The notes beneath the pieces were generated by a model. It was not told where the DNA came from and made no database searches. It was given only the letters and a program-made list of their open reading frames with translations. A DNA stretch of 64,000 nucleotides from Paraburkholderia hiiakae. GTDB taxonomy: Bacteria > Pseudomonadota > Gammaproteobacteria > Burkholderiales > Burkholderiaceae. Shown in pieces: positions 10,179 through 20,753 of the stretch. The stretch's first letter is position 1. Every line of letters starts with the position of its first letter. A program made the position numbers and the translations under genes. The stretch lies in contig NZ_CAJHCQ010000001.1 in the NCBI RefSeq assembly GCF_904848665.1, forward strand, positions 186,001 to 250,000. Reading direction: 5' to 3'.

Positions 10179-10937
10179 ATGCGACTCAAAGGCAAGACGG
10201 CTGTCGTGACGGGCGCCGGCTCGGGCTTCGGCGAAGGCATTGCAAAGACCTATGCGCGCGAAGGCGCGAATGTCGTCATCAACGATCTGAACGGCGAAGC
10301 GGCCGAGCGCGTCGCGAGCGAGATCGCGCTCGCGGGCGGACGGGCGATCGCGGTGCAAGGCGACATCACACGCGAAGCCGACTGGCACACGCTGCGCGAC
10401 GCGGCTATCGAAGACTTCGGCAGCGTGCAGATCGTCGTCAACAACGCAGGCACCACGCATCGCAACAAGCCCGTGCTCGAAGTGAGCGAAGCGGAGTTCG
10501 ACCGCGTCTACGCCGTCAACGTGAAAGGTCTCTACTGGAGCGTGCGCGCGTTCGTGCCGCATTTTCGCGAGCGCGGCGGCGGCGCGTTCGTCAACATTGC
10601 ATCGACCGCGGGCATCCGGCCGCGGCCGGGACTCGTCTGGTACAACGGCAGCAAGGGCGCGATGATCGTGGCCAGCAAGGCGCTCGCCGCAGAGCTGGGC
10701 CCCGACCAGATTCGCGTGAACTGCGTGAATCCCGTAATCGGTGACACGGGCCTCACAGCGGAGTTCATGGGCGTACCCGACACGCCGGAGAACCGCCAGC
10801 GCTTCATCGCGACTATTCCGCTCGGGCGTTTTTCCACGCCGCAGGACGTGGCCAATGCGTGCCTCTATCTCGCCTCGGATGAGGCGGCATTCATCACCGG
10901 CACTTGCATCGAAGTGGATGGCGGGCGCTGCGTGTAG
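10179..10937 (+). CDS. Short-chain dehydrogenase/reductase (SDR)
   Basis: A 252-residue classical SDR oxidoreductase. It has the Rossmann TGAGSGFGEG nucleotide motif at residues 11-20, the DITREAD acidic turn, the NNAG structural motif, the catalytic Ser in NIASTAG and the YxxxK pair in WYNGSKGAM. The C-terminus FITGTCIEVDGG is typical. ATG at 10179 follows a ggaga Shine-Dalgarno. It sits between the aldehyde dehydrogenase and the transporter and presumably acts on an alcohol or keto group of the same substrate. Annotation as 3-oxoacyl-ACP reductase (FabG-like) would be a generic family hit and is not supported by context. Confidence 0.9.
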   Translation: MRLKGKTAVVTGAGSGFGEGIAKTYAREGANVVINDLNGEAAERVASEIALAGGRAIAVQGDITREADWHTLRDAAIEDFGSVQIVVNNAGTTHRNKPVLEVSEAEFDRVYAVNVKGLYWSVRAFVPHFRERGGGAFVNIASTAGIRPRPGLVWYNGSKGAMIVASKALAAELGPDQIRVNCVNPVIGDTGLTAEFMGVPDTPENRQRFIATIPLGRFSTPQDVANACLYLASDEAAFITGTCIEVDGGRCV

Positions 10938-11166
10938 CTGTCAGTCGTTGTGTGTCGCTGCGCCAAGTCGTTGACTGATCGGTGTTTTCCCCGAGATTCA
11001 CGCGCCGTCGCGCCACGGCGGCGCGTATAGAATGATCGTGCTTTCGCGTCGAATACCCGCCAAAACAAGGCGGCAATACAACGAACACGCCAATGAGCAA
11101 GATCTTGCTCTGCATGGGACCGGAGTAAGCGCTAGCGCGCCAACTCCGGCCGACATAGGAGACACC

Positions 11167-12486
11167 ATGGCCAGTCCAGCGAATCACCTGCCGCAAGCGG
11201 GAGTGGGCACACCACCCTCCGCCTTCGAAGAAGCCACCTATCGCAAAGTCGCGTGGCGGCTCATTCCGCTTCTCATGCTTTGCTACGTGGTCGCGTATCT
11301 GGACCGCGTGAACGTGGGCTTCGCCAAGCTGCAGATGAGTTCGGCGCTCAATCTCTCCGATGCAGTTTATGGCTTCGGTGCGGGCATTTTCTTCGTCGGT
11401 TACTTTCTGTTCGAAGTACCAAGCAATGTGATCCTGCATCGTGTGGGCGCGCGCGTGTGGATCGCGCGCATCATGGTCACGTGGGGCCTCGTCTCGATCC
11501 TGACGATGTTCGTCACCACGCCCACCATGTTCTACGTCATGCGCTTTCTGCTGGGCCTGTGCGAGGCGGGCTTCTTCCCTGGCATCATCCTCTACCTCAC
11601 CTACTGGTATCCGGCGCACCGGCGCGGGCGCATGACCACGTGGTTCATGACGGCCATTGCGCTTTCGGGCGTGATCGGCGGGCCGGTGTCGGGCTGGATT
11701 CTCAAGTCCTTCGATGGCGCGAACGGCTGGCAGGGCTGGCAGTGGCTCTTCCTGCTCGAAGGGCTGCCCTCGGTGATCGTCGGCGTGCTGGTCTTCTTCG
11801 TACTCGACGACCGCATCGGCAAGGCCAAGTGGCTCACCGAAGAAGAGCGCGCGCTGCTCGAACGCAACATCGCCGCCGAGGACGCCACCAAGGAAGACCT
11901 GCCGCTCATGACCGTGCTCACGAGCGCGCGCGTGCTCGTGATGAGCTTCACCTACTTCTCATTCGTCATGGGCCTTTACGGCGTGAGCTTCTGGCTGCCC
12001 ACCATCATCAAGGCGACCGGCGTGAAAGATGCGCTCACGATCGGCCTGCTTTCGGCCATTCCGTTCGCGGCGGCCGTGGTCGGCATGGTGCTGGTGGCGA
12101 AGAGCGCCGACCGCACGCGTGAGCGCCGTTGGCACATCGCCGTGCCGGCCGCCATCGGCGCGCTCGGCCTCGTGCTTTCGGTCACCTGGGCGCATGACAC
12201 CACGCTCGCCATGACGGCGCTCACCATCGCGACCATGGGCATTCTCACCACGCTGCCGCTGTTCTGGAGCCTGCCCACGGCCTGGCTCGCGGGCACGGGC
12301 GCGGCGGCCGGCATCGCGCTCATCAACTCGATCGGCAATCTCGCGGGCTTCCTGAGCCCCTATGCGGTGGGCTGGCTCAAAGAGGCCACGAAGGCCAATG
12401 ATTCGGGCATGTACATGCTCGCGGCGTTCATGATCCTGGGCGGCCTGCTCGCACTTTCCGCACCGGCGAAACTCGTGAACCGCTGA
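11167..12486 (+). CDS. MFS transporter, anion:cation symporter (ACS) family
   Basis: A 439-residue transporter with about 12 hydrophobic helices in the inner membrane. The first-helix motif YLDRVNVGFAKLQM and the loop YWYPAHRRGRMT are characteristic of the ACS family (tartrate, phthalate, glucarate and similar organic anion uptake). ATG at 11167 is preceded by taggaga; the open frame continues upstream to 11032 but without family similarity. A 229-base gap separates it from the SDR gene. As the last gene of the aldehyde dehydrogenase/SDR set it probably imports the substrate, perhaps a sugar acid or hydroxy acid. A strong terminator follows. Confidence 0.92.
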   Translation: MASPANHLPQAGVGTPPSAFEEATYRKVAWRLIPLLMLCYVVAYLDRVNVGFAKLQMSSALNLSDAVYGFGAGIFFVGYFLFEVPSNVILHRVGARVWIARIMVTWGLVSILTMFVTTPTMFYVMRFLLGLCEAGFFPGIILYLTYWYPAHRRGRMTTWFMTAIALSGVIGGPVSGWILKSFDGANGWQGWQWLFLLEGLPSVIVGVLVFFVLDDRIGKAKWLTEEERALLERNIAAEDATKEDLPLMTVLTSARVLVMSFTYFSFVMGLYGVSFWLPTIIKATGVKDALTIGLLSAIPFAAAVVGMVLVAKSADRTRERRWHIAVPAAIGALGLVLSVTWAHDTTLAMTALTIATMGILTTLPLFWSLPTAWLAGTGAAAGIALINSIGNLAGFLSPYAVGWLKEATKANDSGMYMLAAFMILGGLLALSAPAKLVNR

Positions 12487-12514
12487 AGCATTCCGAGGCT
12501 TCTCCAAAAACAAA

Positions 12515-12550
12515 CGGCCGCCTGTTTTGCAGGCGGCCGCTTTCGTTTGG
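12515..12550. terminator. Bidirectional terminator between the MFS gene and hemY
   Basis: A 10-bp GC-rich stem (cggccgcctg at 12515-12524, caggcggccg at 12530-12539) has a TTTTG loop. T-rich sequence follows on the plus side, and an A-rich stretch at 12506-12514 gives Ts on the minus side, so it serves both convergent genes. Confidence 0.8.
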
Positions 12551-12600
12551 ACTTCGGTTTGGACTTCAGTTGCGGCTTCTTCAGCCGCGTGGCGCAGGCA

Positions 12601-13800
12601 TCAAACCACGTTCATCGACAGTGCACTTTCACGATAGTGCGAAGCCGCCTTCTCGCCGTCGCCGAGCTGCTCGTGCAGGCGCGCAAGTGCGCGATGCGAG
12701 CGGATCTTGAGCGGCTCGTTCTGCGTTGCGTCGGCGGACTTGAGCGCGGCTTCGAGGAACGACTGCGCCTTGCCCCACAGTTGCTGCTTCAGGCACAGAC
12801 GGCCCAGCGCGAACAACAGGTCGCCGTCTTCGGGACGCTCCTTGCGCCACGCCTCGGCCTTCTGGATAAGCGGCAGCGCGTCGTTGCCCGCGGTATCCGG
12901 ATAGCGGCGCAAGAGGCGCGCGTCCCAGTTCTGCGCGAGCGCTTCCTCGACGATCTTGCGCGCGTCGGCCTGGCGTTCGAGCGCGATCAGCAGTTCGGCG
13001 GCGCAGTCGGCCAGTCGCGGCGAATGGCGCTCGACGTTCGAGAGCGACTGCCACAGTTCGAGCAGCGCATCTGCATTGTGACGGCGGTCACGCAGCAGGT
13101 TTTCCGCCGCGAGCTGGCGCAGACGCACCGCCACGGCCGGGTGCAGCGCCTCACGCTTTTCCAGCGTCTTCACGAGCTTGAGCACTTCGCTCCAGTTTTT
13201 GAGCTGCTGCTGGGCGCGCAGCGCGATCTGCTGCGCGTGAATGCGGCGGCCGCCCTGCGTGCGCATTTCGGTGAGCGCGGCGAGTGCGCCATCGGCGTCG
13301 CGGCCGTCGGCGCGCATGTCGGCCGTCGCCATGAGGCGCGCTTCCTGGAGGTCGGGGTCGTCGACCTGGGTAAGCCATTCGTCGCGGCGCGCGTATTCAT
13401 GCAGACGATGCGCGGCCGTCGCGGCGATGAGGCCCGCGGCGCTCGTGTTCCTGCCGTCGGCGAGCGAATCGCGCGCGGCCTTCTCGGCGCGCGAGAAGCG
13501 GCCCGCGTAGAGATTGCCCACGGCGTCGCGCAGCGCCGAGTTCGCCTTCTCGGCACGCATGCGTGCGCGGTACGCGGCGACGCGGCGCGGCATCGTCACG
13601 ATGTTGCGCGCGAAACGCAGGATCGCGTACAGCAGCAGGAAGGCCACCACGATGCCGACCACGAACAGGTTGAGCGAGACGTCCACGCGATACGGCGGAT
13701 AGACGAGCAGCACCTGCCCGGTGTCGAAGCGCCCGACGGTTGCGAGCGCGACGGCAATCGCGAAGAGAAGCGCGAGCCAGAGGAGTCCACGGATCGCCAT
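12601..13800 (-). CDS. hemY: HemY-like membrane TPR protein of the haem operon
   Basis: A 399-residue proteobacterial HemY (not the Bacillus protoporphyrinogen oxidase of the same name). Two N-terminal membrane helices (about residues 4-22 and 42-62) are followed by Arg-rich RVAAYRARMRAEKAN and then helical tetratricopeptide-like repeats, including YAGRFSRAEKAA and LGRLCLKQQLWGKAQSFLE. The molecular role is poorly defined but the gene is consistently the last of hemC-hemD-hemX-hemY. It starts three bases after the hemDX stop, indicating co-transcription and coupling. Confidence 0.9.
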   Translation of the reverse strand: MAIRGLLWLALLFAIAVALATVGRFDTGQVLLVYPPYRVDVSLNLFVVGIVVAFLLLYAILRFARNIVTMPRRVAAYRARMRAEKANSALRDAVGNLYAGRFSRAEKAARDSLADGRNTSAAGLIAATAAHRLHEYARRDEWLTQVDDPDLQEARLMATADMRADGRDADGALAALTEMRTQGGRRIHAQQIALRAQQQLKNWSEVLKLVKTLEKREALHPAVAVRLRQLAAENLLRDRRHNADALLELWQSLSNVERHSPRLADCAAELLIALERQADARKIVEEALAQNWDARLLRRYPDTAGNDALPLIQKAEAWRKERPEDGDLLFALGRLCLKQQLWGKAQSFLEAALKSADATQNEPLKIRSHRALARLHEQLGDGEKAASHYRESALSMNVV

Positions 13801-13803
13801 GTC

Positions 13804-15990
13804 TTACCCCCGGCTCCGGTATTGCTGGATCGCCTTCAGGCTCGTGTCGAGCGTGGGCAGTGCGACGGCGGCCGAGCCATCGTTCACTTCCTTGAGCAGT
13901 TCGCGCACGGTTTGCGTGTCTTTCGAGGCGCCGTCGAAGTAGCGCGCAAGCGTGGCGTCGGCGGCCGCGAGGTCGGACTTGAGCGTGTCCTGGTTGCGCG
14001 AGAGCAGCGAGAGGCGCGCCGAGAGCAAACGCAGCTTCAGGTTCTGACGCATGAAGTAGCCTTGATCGGGCGAGACGAGCATGGCGTCCGCGTTGTCGAT
14101 GCGGCGCACCTGCACGAGGCTCGCGACCTGCTTGCCCACGCCGTCGACGAACGTGTCGATCCACACCTTCCATTTCGGCTGGTTGGTCGCGGCGGCAACC
14201 TGCGCGACATCGGCGGGCTGCACAGCCTCGGGCTTCGTATGCGCGACGATCGCTTCGCCCGAAAGCGGCAGCGAGTCGATCTGGCCGAGCGCGGTATCGA
14301 GCTTGATGGCGAGGCCCGTCAAGTCCGTGGACGGCGCGGCCTTGAGCTTGTCGATGTCCTGCGCGATGGCCTTGCGCACGGCGATGGCCTGCGCGTTGTC
14401 CGAGGCGGCGAGCCGCGTGTCGGCGCTTTGCAGCGCGAAGAGCGCGAGCTGCGTGTTGCCCGTGAGCTGGAGCTGTTCGCTCGCGCTCGAGAGCATCTGG
14501 CCGACTTCGGCGAGCGTCCAGTCGTCACGGCTCTTCGAAAGATCGGCGTATTGCTGCGCGAGCGCCTGCTGCGAATTCTGCGCGTCGGCGATCTTGCCTT
14601 CGAGCTGGGCGATCTGCTTGTCGAGCTGCTGTGCGCCCGAAACGGCCTCGTCGGCGCGCGCACGCAGCGCGGCGATTTGCTGCTCGCCAGCCTGCTGGCG
14701 CTGCGCGAGCTGCGTGTCGAGCCGGTCGAGCTTGCGGTTGAGCGCGTAGCCGCCCGCTCCTGCACCCCCCGCGATCAGCACCACGACGAGCCACAGCAGC
14801 GCCGAGCCCGCGCCGCGGCGTACCGCGCCCGGCGGCTGGGTCAGCGGCGCGGAAGCACCCGCGCCCGACGACGCATACGACGACGGCCGCGCCGACGCGC
14901 TGCCCGAAGCCGACGCGCTGCCGGAGGAAACCGCCGCGCCCGTGGCGACGGCGCCCTGGTTTGCTGTGCTGCTTGAGTTGTTCGAATCTGTCATGCGTGG
15001 GTTTGCCGGCGCTTGGGCCGGGGTGTTCTGAACCGGTTGAACAACGGAAGAAGCGAGGCCTAGCAGCGTCTCGACGATGCGTTCGTCGCCCGCGCCGGAC
15101 ACCGTAATCCTATCAAAACCCATTGAGCGCGCCGTCTCGGCGATCCGCGGGTGGGGAGCGACGAGCGGCGCGTGGCGCAGTTCGACGATCTCGCCCGCCG
15201 TGAGGTGCTCGCGCGCGAGTTCGTCGAGGTTGCGCACGCCCTCTGAGCTCGTGACGAACCAGGCGTGCGGCGCACCTTCGAGGAGCGCGTGCACCTGTGT
15301 CCACGCGGCGATGGGCGGCTCCGGAACGACGCGGCGGTAAGCCGCCACGGTCTCCACCTCGGCGCCCGCTTCGCGCAGGCGCTCGGCGAGCCACTCGCGG
15401 CCGCCGTCGCCGCGCATGATCAGCACGCGCTTGCCCGCAAAGGCGTTCGCGCCGAAGGTCTTTTCAAGCGCAGCGTAAAGCGACTCCGAATCGAAGCGCG
15501 CCGGCTCTTCTTCCTCCGCGCCGGAAGGGCTCACCACGCGATGCCCGGGCGCAGCGACGCCGTGACGCTCGAGCGCGGCCACGCTCGCCGGGCCGACCAC
15601 GGCCACGGGCAGCGCGGGCGGCCAGATCGACGACACGGAGGCATAGCATGCGAACGCACGATCGACGGCATTCGGCGAAACGAACACGACGAGCGCATAC
15701 CGTTCGAGCGCGCCGAGCGCGGCGCGCAGCGGCGCTTCGTCGATCACGGGCGCAATGGAGATGAGCGGAAAGTCGAGCGTGTGCATGCCGTGCTGCGCGA
15801 GTCGCCCGGCGAGACCATCCGACTGACCGGCCGGCCGGGTAATGACGACGGTGAACGGCTTGTCACCACGGTTGCCGCTCTCGCCGCTTGCCGATGACGC
15901 GCGCTTCGCGCCGGTGGAGGCGTCACCCGGGCCGCCCCACTCGTCGGGCTGGCCAGCGTTGCCGCGCGGTTGCCAGGGGCCGGCCATCAT
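13804..15990 (-). CDS. hemDX: HemD-HemX fusion: uroporphyrinogen-III synthase with HemX domain
   Basis: A 728-residue two-domain protein. Residues of about 45-320 form uroporphyrinogen-III synthase, which closes and inverts hydroxymethylbilane to uroporphyrinogen III ([46 protein letters not shown] and [14 protein letters not shown] are recognisable). After a Ser/Ala-rich linker comes a membrane helix (about 390-412, [20 protein letters not shown]) and a coiled-coil HemX domain rich in Gln and Ala. HemX is often annotated as a methyltransferase, but no methyltransferase motif is visible. The ATG overlaps the hemC TGA (ATGA). The first about 45 residues are low-complexity and the true start could be later. 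Confidence 0.93.
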   Translation of the reverse strand: MMAGPWQPRGNAGQPDEWGGPGDASTGAKRASSASGESGNRGDKPFTVVITRPAGQSDGLAGRLAQHGMHTLDFPLISIAPVIDEAPLRAALGALERYALVVFVSPNAVDRAFACYASVSSIWPPALPVAVVGPASVAALERHGVAAPGHRVVSPSGAEEEEPARFDSESLYAALEKTFGANAFAGKRVLIMRGDGGREWLAERLREAGAEVETVAAYRRVVPEPPIAAWTQVHALLEGAPHAWFVTSSEGVRNLDELAREHLTAGEIVELRHAPLVAPHPRIAETARSMGFDRITVSGAGDERIVETLLGLASSVVQPVQNTPAQAPANPRMTDSNNSSSTANQGAVATGAAVSSGSASASGSASARPSSYASSGAGASAPLTQPPGAVRRGAGSALLWLVVVLIAGGAGAGGYALNRKLDRLDTQLAQRQQAGEQQIAALRARADEAVSGAQQLDKQIAQLEGKIADAQNSQQALAQQYADLSKSRDDWTLAEVGQMLSSASEQLQLTGNTQLALFALQSADTRLAASDNAQAIAVRKAIAQDIDKLKAAPSTDLTGLAIKLDTALGQIDSLPLSGEAIVAHTKPEAVQPADVAQVAAATNQPKWKVWIDTFVDGVGKQVASLVQVRRIDNADAMLVSPDQGYFMRQNLKLRLLSARLSLLSRNQDTLKSDLAAADATLARYFDGASKDTQTVRELLKEVNDGSAAVALPTLDTSLKAIQQYRSRG

Positions 15991-17039
15991 CGGGAGGCCG
16001 GGCCTTCGCCCGCGCCGGTTGGGTTGCTCGTGGCGGCGCCGTTCCCAAGCGCCGTGTTCGGGCCATCGGCCGCCTGGGCCGCATCCGCAAGCGCCCGGAC
16101 GATCTCGAGCGCGCCTTGCGCAATGAGGTCGTCGGCAACGCGGCGGCCGAGCGCTACGGCATCGTCGAGCGTGGACGCCGCGGTGGCCTCCTGCGCGGCG
16201 AGGACGCGGCTCGCGTCAGGCGTGGCGATCGTGCCGCGCAGCGCGAGCTTGCCGTCGTGCCACTGCGCGTAGGCCGCGAGCGGCACCGTGCAGCTGCCGC
16301 CCAACGCGCGCGAAACCATGCGCTCGGCCTCAACGGCTTTCGCGGTGGCGTCGTCGTGCAGCGGCGCGAGCCATGCGGCAAGATCGGCGCGCTCGGCGCG
16401 GATCTCGATGCCGAGCGCGCCCTGGCCCGCCGCCGGCAAGCTGTCCTCGGGCTCGATGAGCGCGCGGATGCGCGCGCCGAGGCCAAGACGCTTCAAGCCC
16501 GCAGCCGCGAGAATGATAGCCGCGTAGTCGCCGCGGTCGAGCTTGGCGAGACGTGTGTCGAGATTGCCGCGCAACGGCTTCACGTCGAGATTCGGATAGC
16601 GCGCGCGGATCATCGACTCGCGGCGCAGGCTGGACGTCCCAACCACGCTGCCCGCGGGCAGCGCGGCGAGCGAATCGTAGTCGTTGGAGACGAACGCGTC
16701 GCGCGGGTCTTCGCGCTCCATGATGGCCCCGAGCGTGAAGCCTTCGGGGAGCTCCATCGGCACGTCCTTGAGCGAGTGCACGGCGAGATCGGCGCGGCCC
16801 TCGGCCAGCGCCTGCTCCAGTTCCTTCACGAAAAGACCCTTGCCGCCCACCTTCGAGAGCGTGCGGTCGAGAATTTGATCGCCGCGTGTCGTCATTCCAA
16901 CAATTTTCACGTCGCAGGCTGGATATAATTTGTGCAGCGCAGCTTGCACATGCTCTGCCTGCCACATCGCGAGGCGGCTCTCCCGCGAAGCGATCACCAG
17001 GGTGCGGGGCATGGGCGCGGATAACGTCTCGGAGTTCAT
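15987..17039 (-). CDS. hemC: Porphobilinogen deaminase (hydroxymethylbilane synthase)
   Basis: A 350-residue enzyme that polymerises four porphobilinogens to hydroxymethylbilane. The dipyrromethane cofactor attachment Cys is at about residue 250 in [13 protein letters not shown]. Other conserved parts are [52 protein letters not shown] and [10 protein letters not shown]. The start ATG at 17039 (MNSETLSAP) is preferred to the open frame reaching 17204. It is the first gene of hemC-hemDX-hemY and diverges from ppc across a long non-coding gap. Confidence 0.97.
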   Translation of the reverse strand: MNSETLSAPMPRTLVIASRESRLAMWQAEHVQAALHKLYPACDVKIVGMTTRGDQILDRTLSKVGGKGLFVKELEQALAEGRADLAVHSLKDVPMELPEGFTLGAIMEREDPRDAFVSNDYDSLAALPAGSVVGTSSLRRESMIRARYPNLDVKPLRGNLDTRLAKLDRGDYAAIILAAAGLKRLGLGARIRALIEPEDSLPAAGQGALGIEIRAERADLAAWLAPLHDDATAKAVEAERMVSRALGGSCTVPLAAYAQWHDGKLALRGTIATPDASRVLAAQEATAASTLDDAVALGRRVADDLIAQGALEIVRALADAAQAADGPNTALGNGAATSNPTGAGEGPASR

Positions 17040-17583
17040 GGCAAGTACATCGAATGACGGGATGAAAAGCAGGATCGGATGACAGGCAATGTTAGCACGC
17101 GCCCTTTTTACCGCCTCCCCGCAGGGACAGGCTGACAAGGCGCGGGCGGCTAAGGAAGAGACTCGGGCGAAGCACGCGGCGCTTACTGTACCCATCGTAG
17201 GCAATTCGGTACGTAATGCGCCGCGAGCCCGGCCACTAGCGATACGTCATGCGCACGGCGGCCCGAAGAGGCAGCATGACCGGCGCGCGTCTGGCCCGTG
17301 TGTGGTGCGTATCCGGCCCGCGTGGCCCCGGCCATCGCCGTGGCGCCGCTTCGGTTTGCGCTCGTCCTCGCAGCGGCGCACTCTCCAGCAAGGCCTGAAC
17401 CCGGCGCACCGCCATTGGCGGCCCGCGCCGCCTCTGCACTATCCGTACGGCTCGCGCAGGGTGGCACCTTCCACCCTCTCCAGGTTGCACCCGCAGTAGA
17501 CGGCCCGGCACGCGCCACGGCCATGCAGTTGGCAGTTCTCCGACTAACCTGCCCATATCCTGGCAAGCCTCAAGGAAAACATC
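17040..17583. other. Gene-free interval between hemC and ppc (544 bases)
   Basis: This interval holds the divergent control region for hemC and ppc. Open frames in it have no recognisable protein features and are compositional. A possible weak promoter for ppc is TTGGCA at 17529-17534 with TATCCT at 17556-17561, but the spacing of 21 bases is too long to trust. aagga lies just before the ppc GTG. I see no RNA gene or repeat. Confidence 0.5.
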
Positions 17584-20500
17584 GTGAAGTCTTCAGGCTC
17601 GGCGCGCGCAGAGCGCCGCAACAACGCATCGCAGAACGCAGCTTCGAAGGCCGTATCGGCCACGCCGTCCACGAAACCGGCGAAAACGACGAAGACCGCG
17701 AAGACCACGAAATCCACCACGACTGAACCGGCGACCCAGACCAAACAGGCCGCCGAGGCTGTCAAGGCAGCAAAGGCGGTGAAGACGCCGAAAGCCGCAA
17801 AAGCCACGAAGGCGGCGAAGGTTCCGAAAGCGAGCGGCGGCGCCTCGCGCAATGGCCGCGCGCGCGACGACAAGGACCAGCCGCTCTTCGAAGACATCCG
17901 GTATCTCGGCCGCGTGCTCGGCGCCGTGCTGCGCGAGCAGGAAGGCGACGCCGTGTTCGACATGGTGGAAAGCATTCGTCAGACCGCCGTGCGCTTTCGC
18001 CGCGAGGACGACAGCGCCGACGCGCTCGCGCTCGAAAAGCAGCTTCGCGCGCTCTCGCCTGAGCAGACCGTGAGCGTCGTGCGCGCGTTCAGCTACTTCT
18101 CGCATCTCGCGAACATCGCTGAAGATCGCCACCGCAATCGCCGTCGCCGCATTCACGACCTCGCGGGCTCGGCGCCGCAGGCGGGCACCATCGCGCATTC
18201 GCTCGAACGCCTGGTGCAAGCGGGCGCCGCCGCCACGCCAGTGCTCCAGCAGTTCTTCAACGACGCGCTGATCGTACCCGTGCTCACCGCGCACCCCACC
18301 GAAGTGCAGCGCAAAAGCACGCTCGACTCGCAGCACGACATCGCGCGCCTGCTCGCCGAGCGCGACCAGCCGCTCACGCACCGCGAACTCGAGCACAATG
18401 AGTCGCTCTTGCGCGCACGCGTGACGTCGCTCTGGCAAACGCGCATGCTGCGCGACTCGCGCCTGACCGTGGGCGACGAAATCGAGAACGCGCTTTCGTA
18501 CTACCACACGACCTTCCTCACCGAGATCCCCGCGCTCTACAGCGAGATCGAAACGCAGTTGAAGGAGCACGGCCTTTCGGCGCGCCTGCCCGCTTTCTTC
18601 CAGATGGGCAGCTGGATCGGCGGCGACCGCGACGGCAACCCGAACGTCACCGCCGCCACGCTCGAGGAAGCCAGCGAGCGCCAGGCGCAGGTGATCCTCC
18701 AGCATTACCTCGATGAAGTGCACCGTCTGGGCGCCGAGCTTTCGGTGTCGAACCTGCTTGCGGGCGCAAGCGATGAACTGAAGGCGCTGGCCGAAGCCTC
18801 GCCGGACCAGTCGCCGCACCGCGTGGACGAGCCGTATCGCCGCGCGCTGATCGGCGTGTACACGCGCCTCGCCGCAAGTGCGCGCGTGCGCCTCGGCGAA
18901 GGCGTGGTGGCCGTGCGCAGCGCGGGCCGCAACGCCGCGCCCGTGCGCGCGAAGCCCTATGCCGATGCGGATGAGTTCTCGCGCGACCTGCATATCCTGA
19001 TGGATTCGCTCGCCGAGCATCATGGCGCGTCGCTGGCGACCACGCGTCTCGCGCCGCTCATGCGCGCCGTCGACGTGTTCGGCTTCCATCTCGCCTCGAT
19101 CGATTTGCGCCAGAGCTCGGACATCCACGAAGCCGTGATTACGGAGCTGCTCGCGCGCGCCGGTGTCGAAGCCGACTACGCGGCGCTTTCCGAAGAAGAC
19201 AAGCAGATTGTGCTGCTCGCGCAGCTCGCCGATCCGCGCACGCTGCGCTCGCCGTACCTCGACTATTCGGATCTCGTGAAGAGCGAGCTGGGCGTACTGG
19301 AAATGGCGCGCGTGACGCGCGAGAAGTTCGGCGCGCGCGCGGTGCGCAACTACATCATCTCGCACACCGAAACGGTTTCCGACCTGCTCGAAGTGATGCT
19401 GCTGCAGAAGGAAACCGGCCTCATGAGCGGGCGCCTCGGCCACGCGGAAGACCCCGCGAAGGCCGCGTTGATGGTGATTCCGCTCTTCGAGACGATTCCC
19501 GACTTGCGCCACGCGCCGGGCATCATGCGCGACCTGCTCGCGCTGCCGGGCATCGACGGCATGGTCGAGCACCAGGGCAACGAGCAGGAAATCATGCTCG
19601 GCTACTCGGACAGCAACAAGGACGGCGGCTTCCTCACCTCGAACTGGGAGCTTTATCGTGCGGAACTGGCGCTCGTCGCACTGTACAAGCAGCGCGGCGT
19701 CACGCTGCGCCTGTTCCACGGCCGCGGCGGCACGGTGGGTCGCGGAGGCGGCCCGACCTACAACGCGATCCTGTCGCAGCCGCCGGGCACGGTGGAAGGC
19801 CAGATCCGCCTCACCGAACAGGGCGAAGTCATCGCGAGCAAGTTCGGTAACCCGGAGATCGGCCGCCGCAACCTCGAAACGGTAATCGCCGCGACGCTCG
19901 AGGCAACGCTGCTGCCGATGGGTGGCGCGAGCAGCGCGCCAGACCAACTGCCCGCATTCGAAGAGACGATGCAATCGCTCTCCGACGCCGCGATGGCCGC
20001 GTACCGCTCGCTCGTGTACGAGACGCCCGGCTTCACCGACTACTTCTTCGCCTCGACGCCGATTACGGAAATCGCGGAGCTGAACATCGGCAGCCGTCCG
20101 GCCTCGCGTAAGCTGCAGGACCCGAAGAACCGCAAGATCGACGATCTGCGCGCCATTCCGTGGGGCTTCTCGTGGGGCCAGTGCCGCTTGCTGCTTACCG
20201 GCTGGTACGGCTTTGGCACCGCAGTGGCCTCATACCTCGACGATGCAGGCAGCGACGCCGAGCGTGCGCGACGTCTTGCAATGTTCAAGAAGATGTACAA
20301 GACCTGGCCGTTCTTCTCGAACCTGCTCTCGAACATGGACATGACGCTCGCGAAGACCGACCTCGCGGTGGCCTCGCGCTACGCGCAGCTCGTGGCGGAC
20401 AAGAAGCTGCGCAAGCTCGTGTTCGAGCGCATCGTGGCCGAATGGGAGCGCACGACGAAAGTGCTCGGCGAGATCACGGGCGCGGCCGACCGGCTCGCCG

Positions 20501-20676
20501 ATAACCCGCTGCTCGCGCGTTCGATCAAGAACCGCTTCCCGTATCTCGATCCTTTGAATCACTTGCAGGTGGAACTGATCAAGCGTTATCGCGCCGGTGA
20601 CCCGAGCCCGCGCGTGCGGCGCGGTATTCATCTGACGATCAACGGGATTGCGGCGGGGTTGCGCAATACGGGTTGA
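17584..20676 (+). CDS. ppc: Phosphoenolpyruvate carboxylase
   Basis: PEPC carboxylates phosphoenolpyruvate to oxaloacetate, replenishing the TCA cycle. The protein is 1030 residues, about 100 longer than typical bacterial PEPC. Catalytic motifs are intact: [11 protein letters not shown] (His at about 237; the E. coli counterpart is His138), [26 protein letters not shown] and the C-terminal [12 protein letters not shown]. The extra length is an N-terminal tail of about 90 residues rich in Lys, Ala and Thr ([18 protein letters not shown] and similar), resembling histone H1-like tails. The start is GTG at 17584 with aagga upstream. A later start near residue 92 ([15 protein letters not shown]) would give a canonical enzyme, but no suitable ATG is visible there. 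Confidence 0.96.
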   Translation: MKSSGSARAERRNNASQNAASKAVSATPSTKPAKTTKTAKTTKSTTTEPATQTKQAAEAVKAAKAVKTPKAAKATKAAKVPKASGGASRNGRARDDKDQPLFEDIRYLGRVLGAVLREQEGDAVFDMVESIRQTAVRFRREDDSADALALEKQLRALSPEQTVSVVRAFSYFSHLANIAEDRHRNRRRRIHDLAGSAPQAGTIAHSLERLVQAGAAATPVLQQFFNDALIVPVLTAHPTEVQRKSTLDSQHDIARLLAERDQPLTHRELEHNESLLRARVTSLWQTRMLRDSRLTVGDEIENALSYYHTTFLTEIPALYSEIETQLKEHGLSARLPAFFQMGSWIGGDRDGNPNVTAATLEEASERQAQVILQHYLDEVHRLGAELSVSNLLAGASDELKALAEASPDQSPHRVDEPYRRALIGVYTRLAASARVRLGEGVVAVRSAGRNAAPVRAKPYADADEFSRDLHILMDSLAEHHGASLATTRLAPLMRAVDVFGFHLASIDLRQSSDIHEAVITELLARAGVEADYAALSEEDKQIVLLAQLADPRTLRSPYLDYSDLVKSELGVLEMARVTREKFGARAVRNYIISHTETVSDLLEVMLLQKETGLMSGRLGHAEDPAKAALMVIPLFETIPDLRHAPGIMRDLLALPGIDGMVEHQGNEQEIMLGYSDSNKDGGFLTSNWELYRAELALVALYKQRGVTLRLFHGRGGTVGRGGGPTYNAILSQPPGTVEGQIRLTEQGEVIASKFGNPEIGRRNLETVIAATLEATLLPMGGASSAPDQLPAFEETMQSLSDAAMAAYRSLVYETPGFTDYFFASTPITEIAELNIGSRPASRKLQDPKNRKIDDLRAIPWGFSWGQCRLLLTGWYGFGTAVASYLDDAGSDAERARRLAMFKKMYKTWPFFSNLLSNMDMTLAKTDLAVASRYAQLVADKKLRKLVFERIVAEWERTTKVLGEITGAADRLADNPLLARSIKNRFPYLDPLNHLQVELIKRYRAGDPSPRVRRGIHLTINGIAAGLRNTG

Positions 20677-20699
20677 GCGTTCGCGCTGTGCTCATGTGG

Positions 20700-20739
20700 A
20701 AACGGCGTCGTGCCCTCGCGGTCACGACGCCGTTTTTTT
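20700..20739 (+). terminator. Rho-independent terminator of ppc
   Basis: A 13-bp stem (aaacggcgtcgtg at 20700-20712, cacgacgccgttt at 20723-20735) is followed by a run of seven Ts (20733-20739). It lies between convergent ppc and the methyltransferase gene. Confidence 0.9.
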
Positions 20740-20753
20740 GCCGCGACAGCGCT

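Noticed and set aside
8697..12486. Horizontally acquired island
   Set aside because: No integrase, transposase, tRNA flank or visible composition change; it looks native in base composition.
12547..14976. An 809-codon open frame on the plus strand
   Set aside because: It is antisense to hemY and hemDX and shows no protein features; long antisense frames are expected in this composition.
17089..17499. A 136-codon open frame between hemC and ppc
   Set aside because: Arg/Pro/Ser-rich translation, no Shine-Dalgarno, no family similarity; considered non-coding.
17593..19974. A 793-codon open frame on the minus strand
   Set aside because: It is antisense to ppc, whose catalytic motifs are unequivocal.
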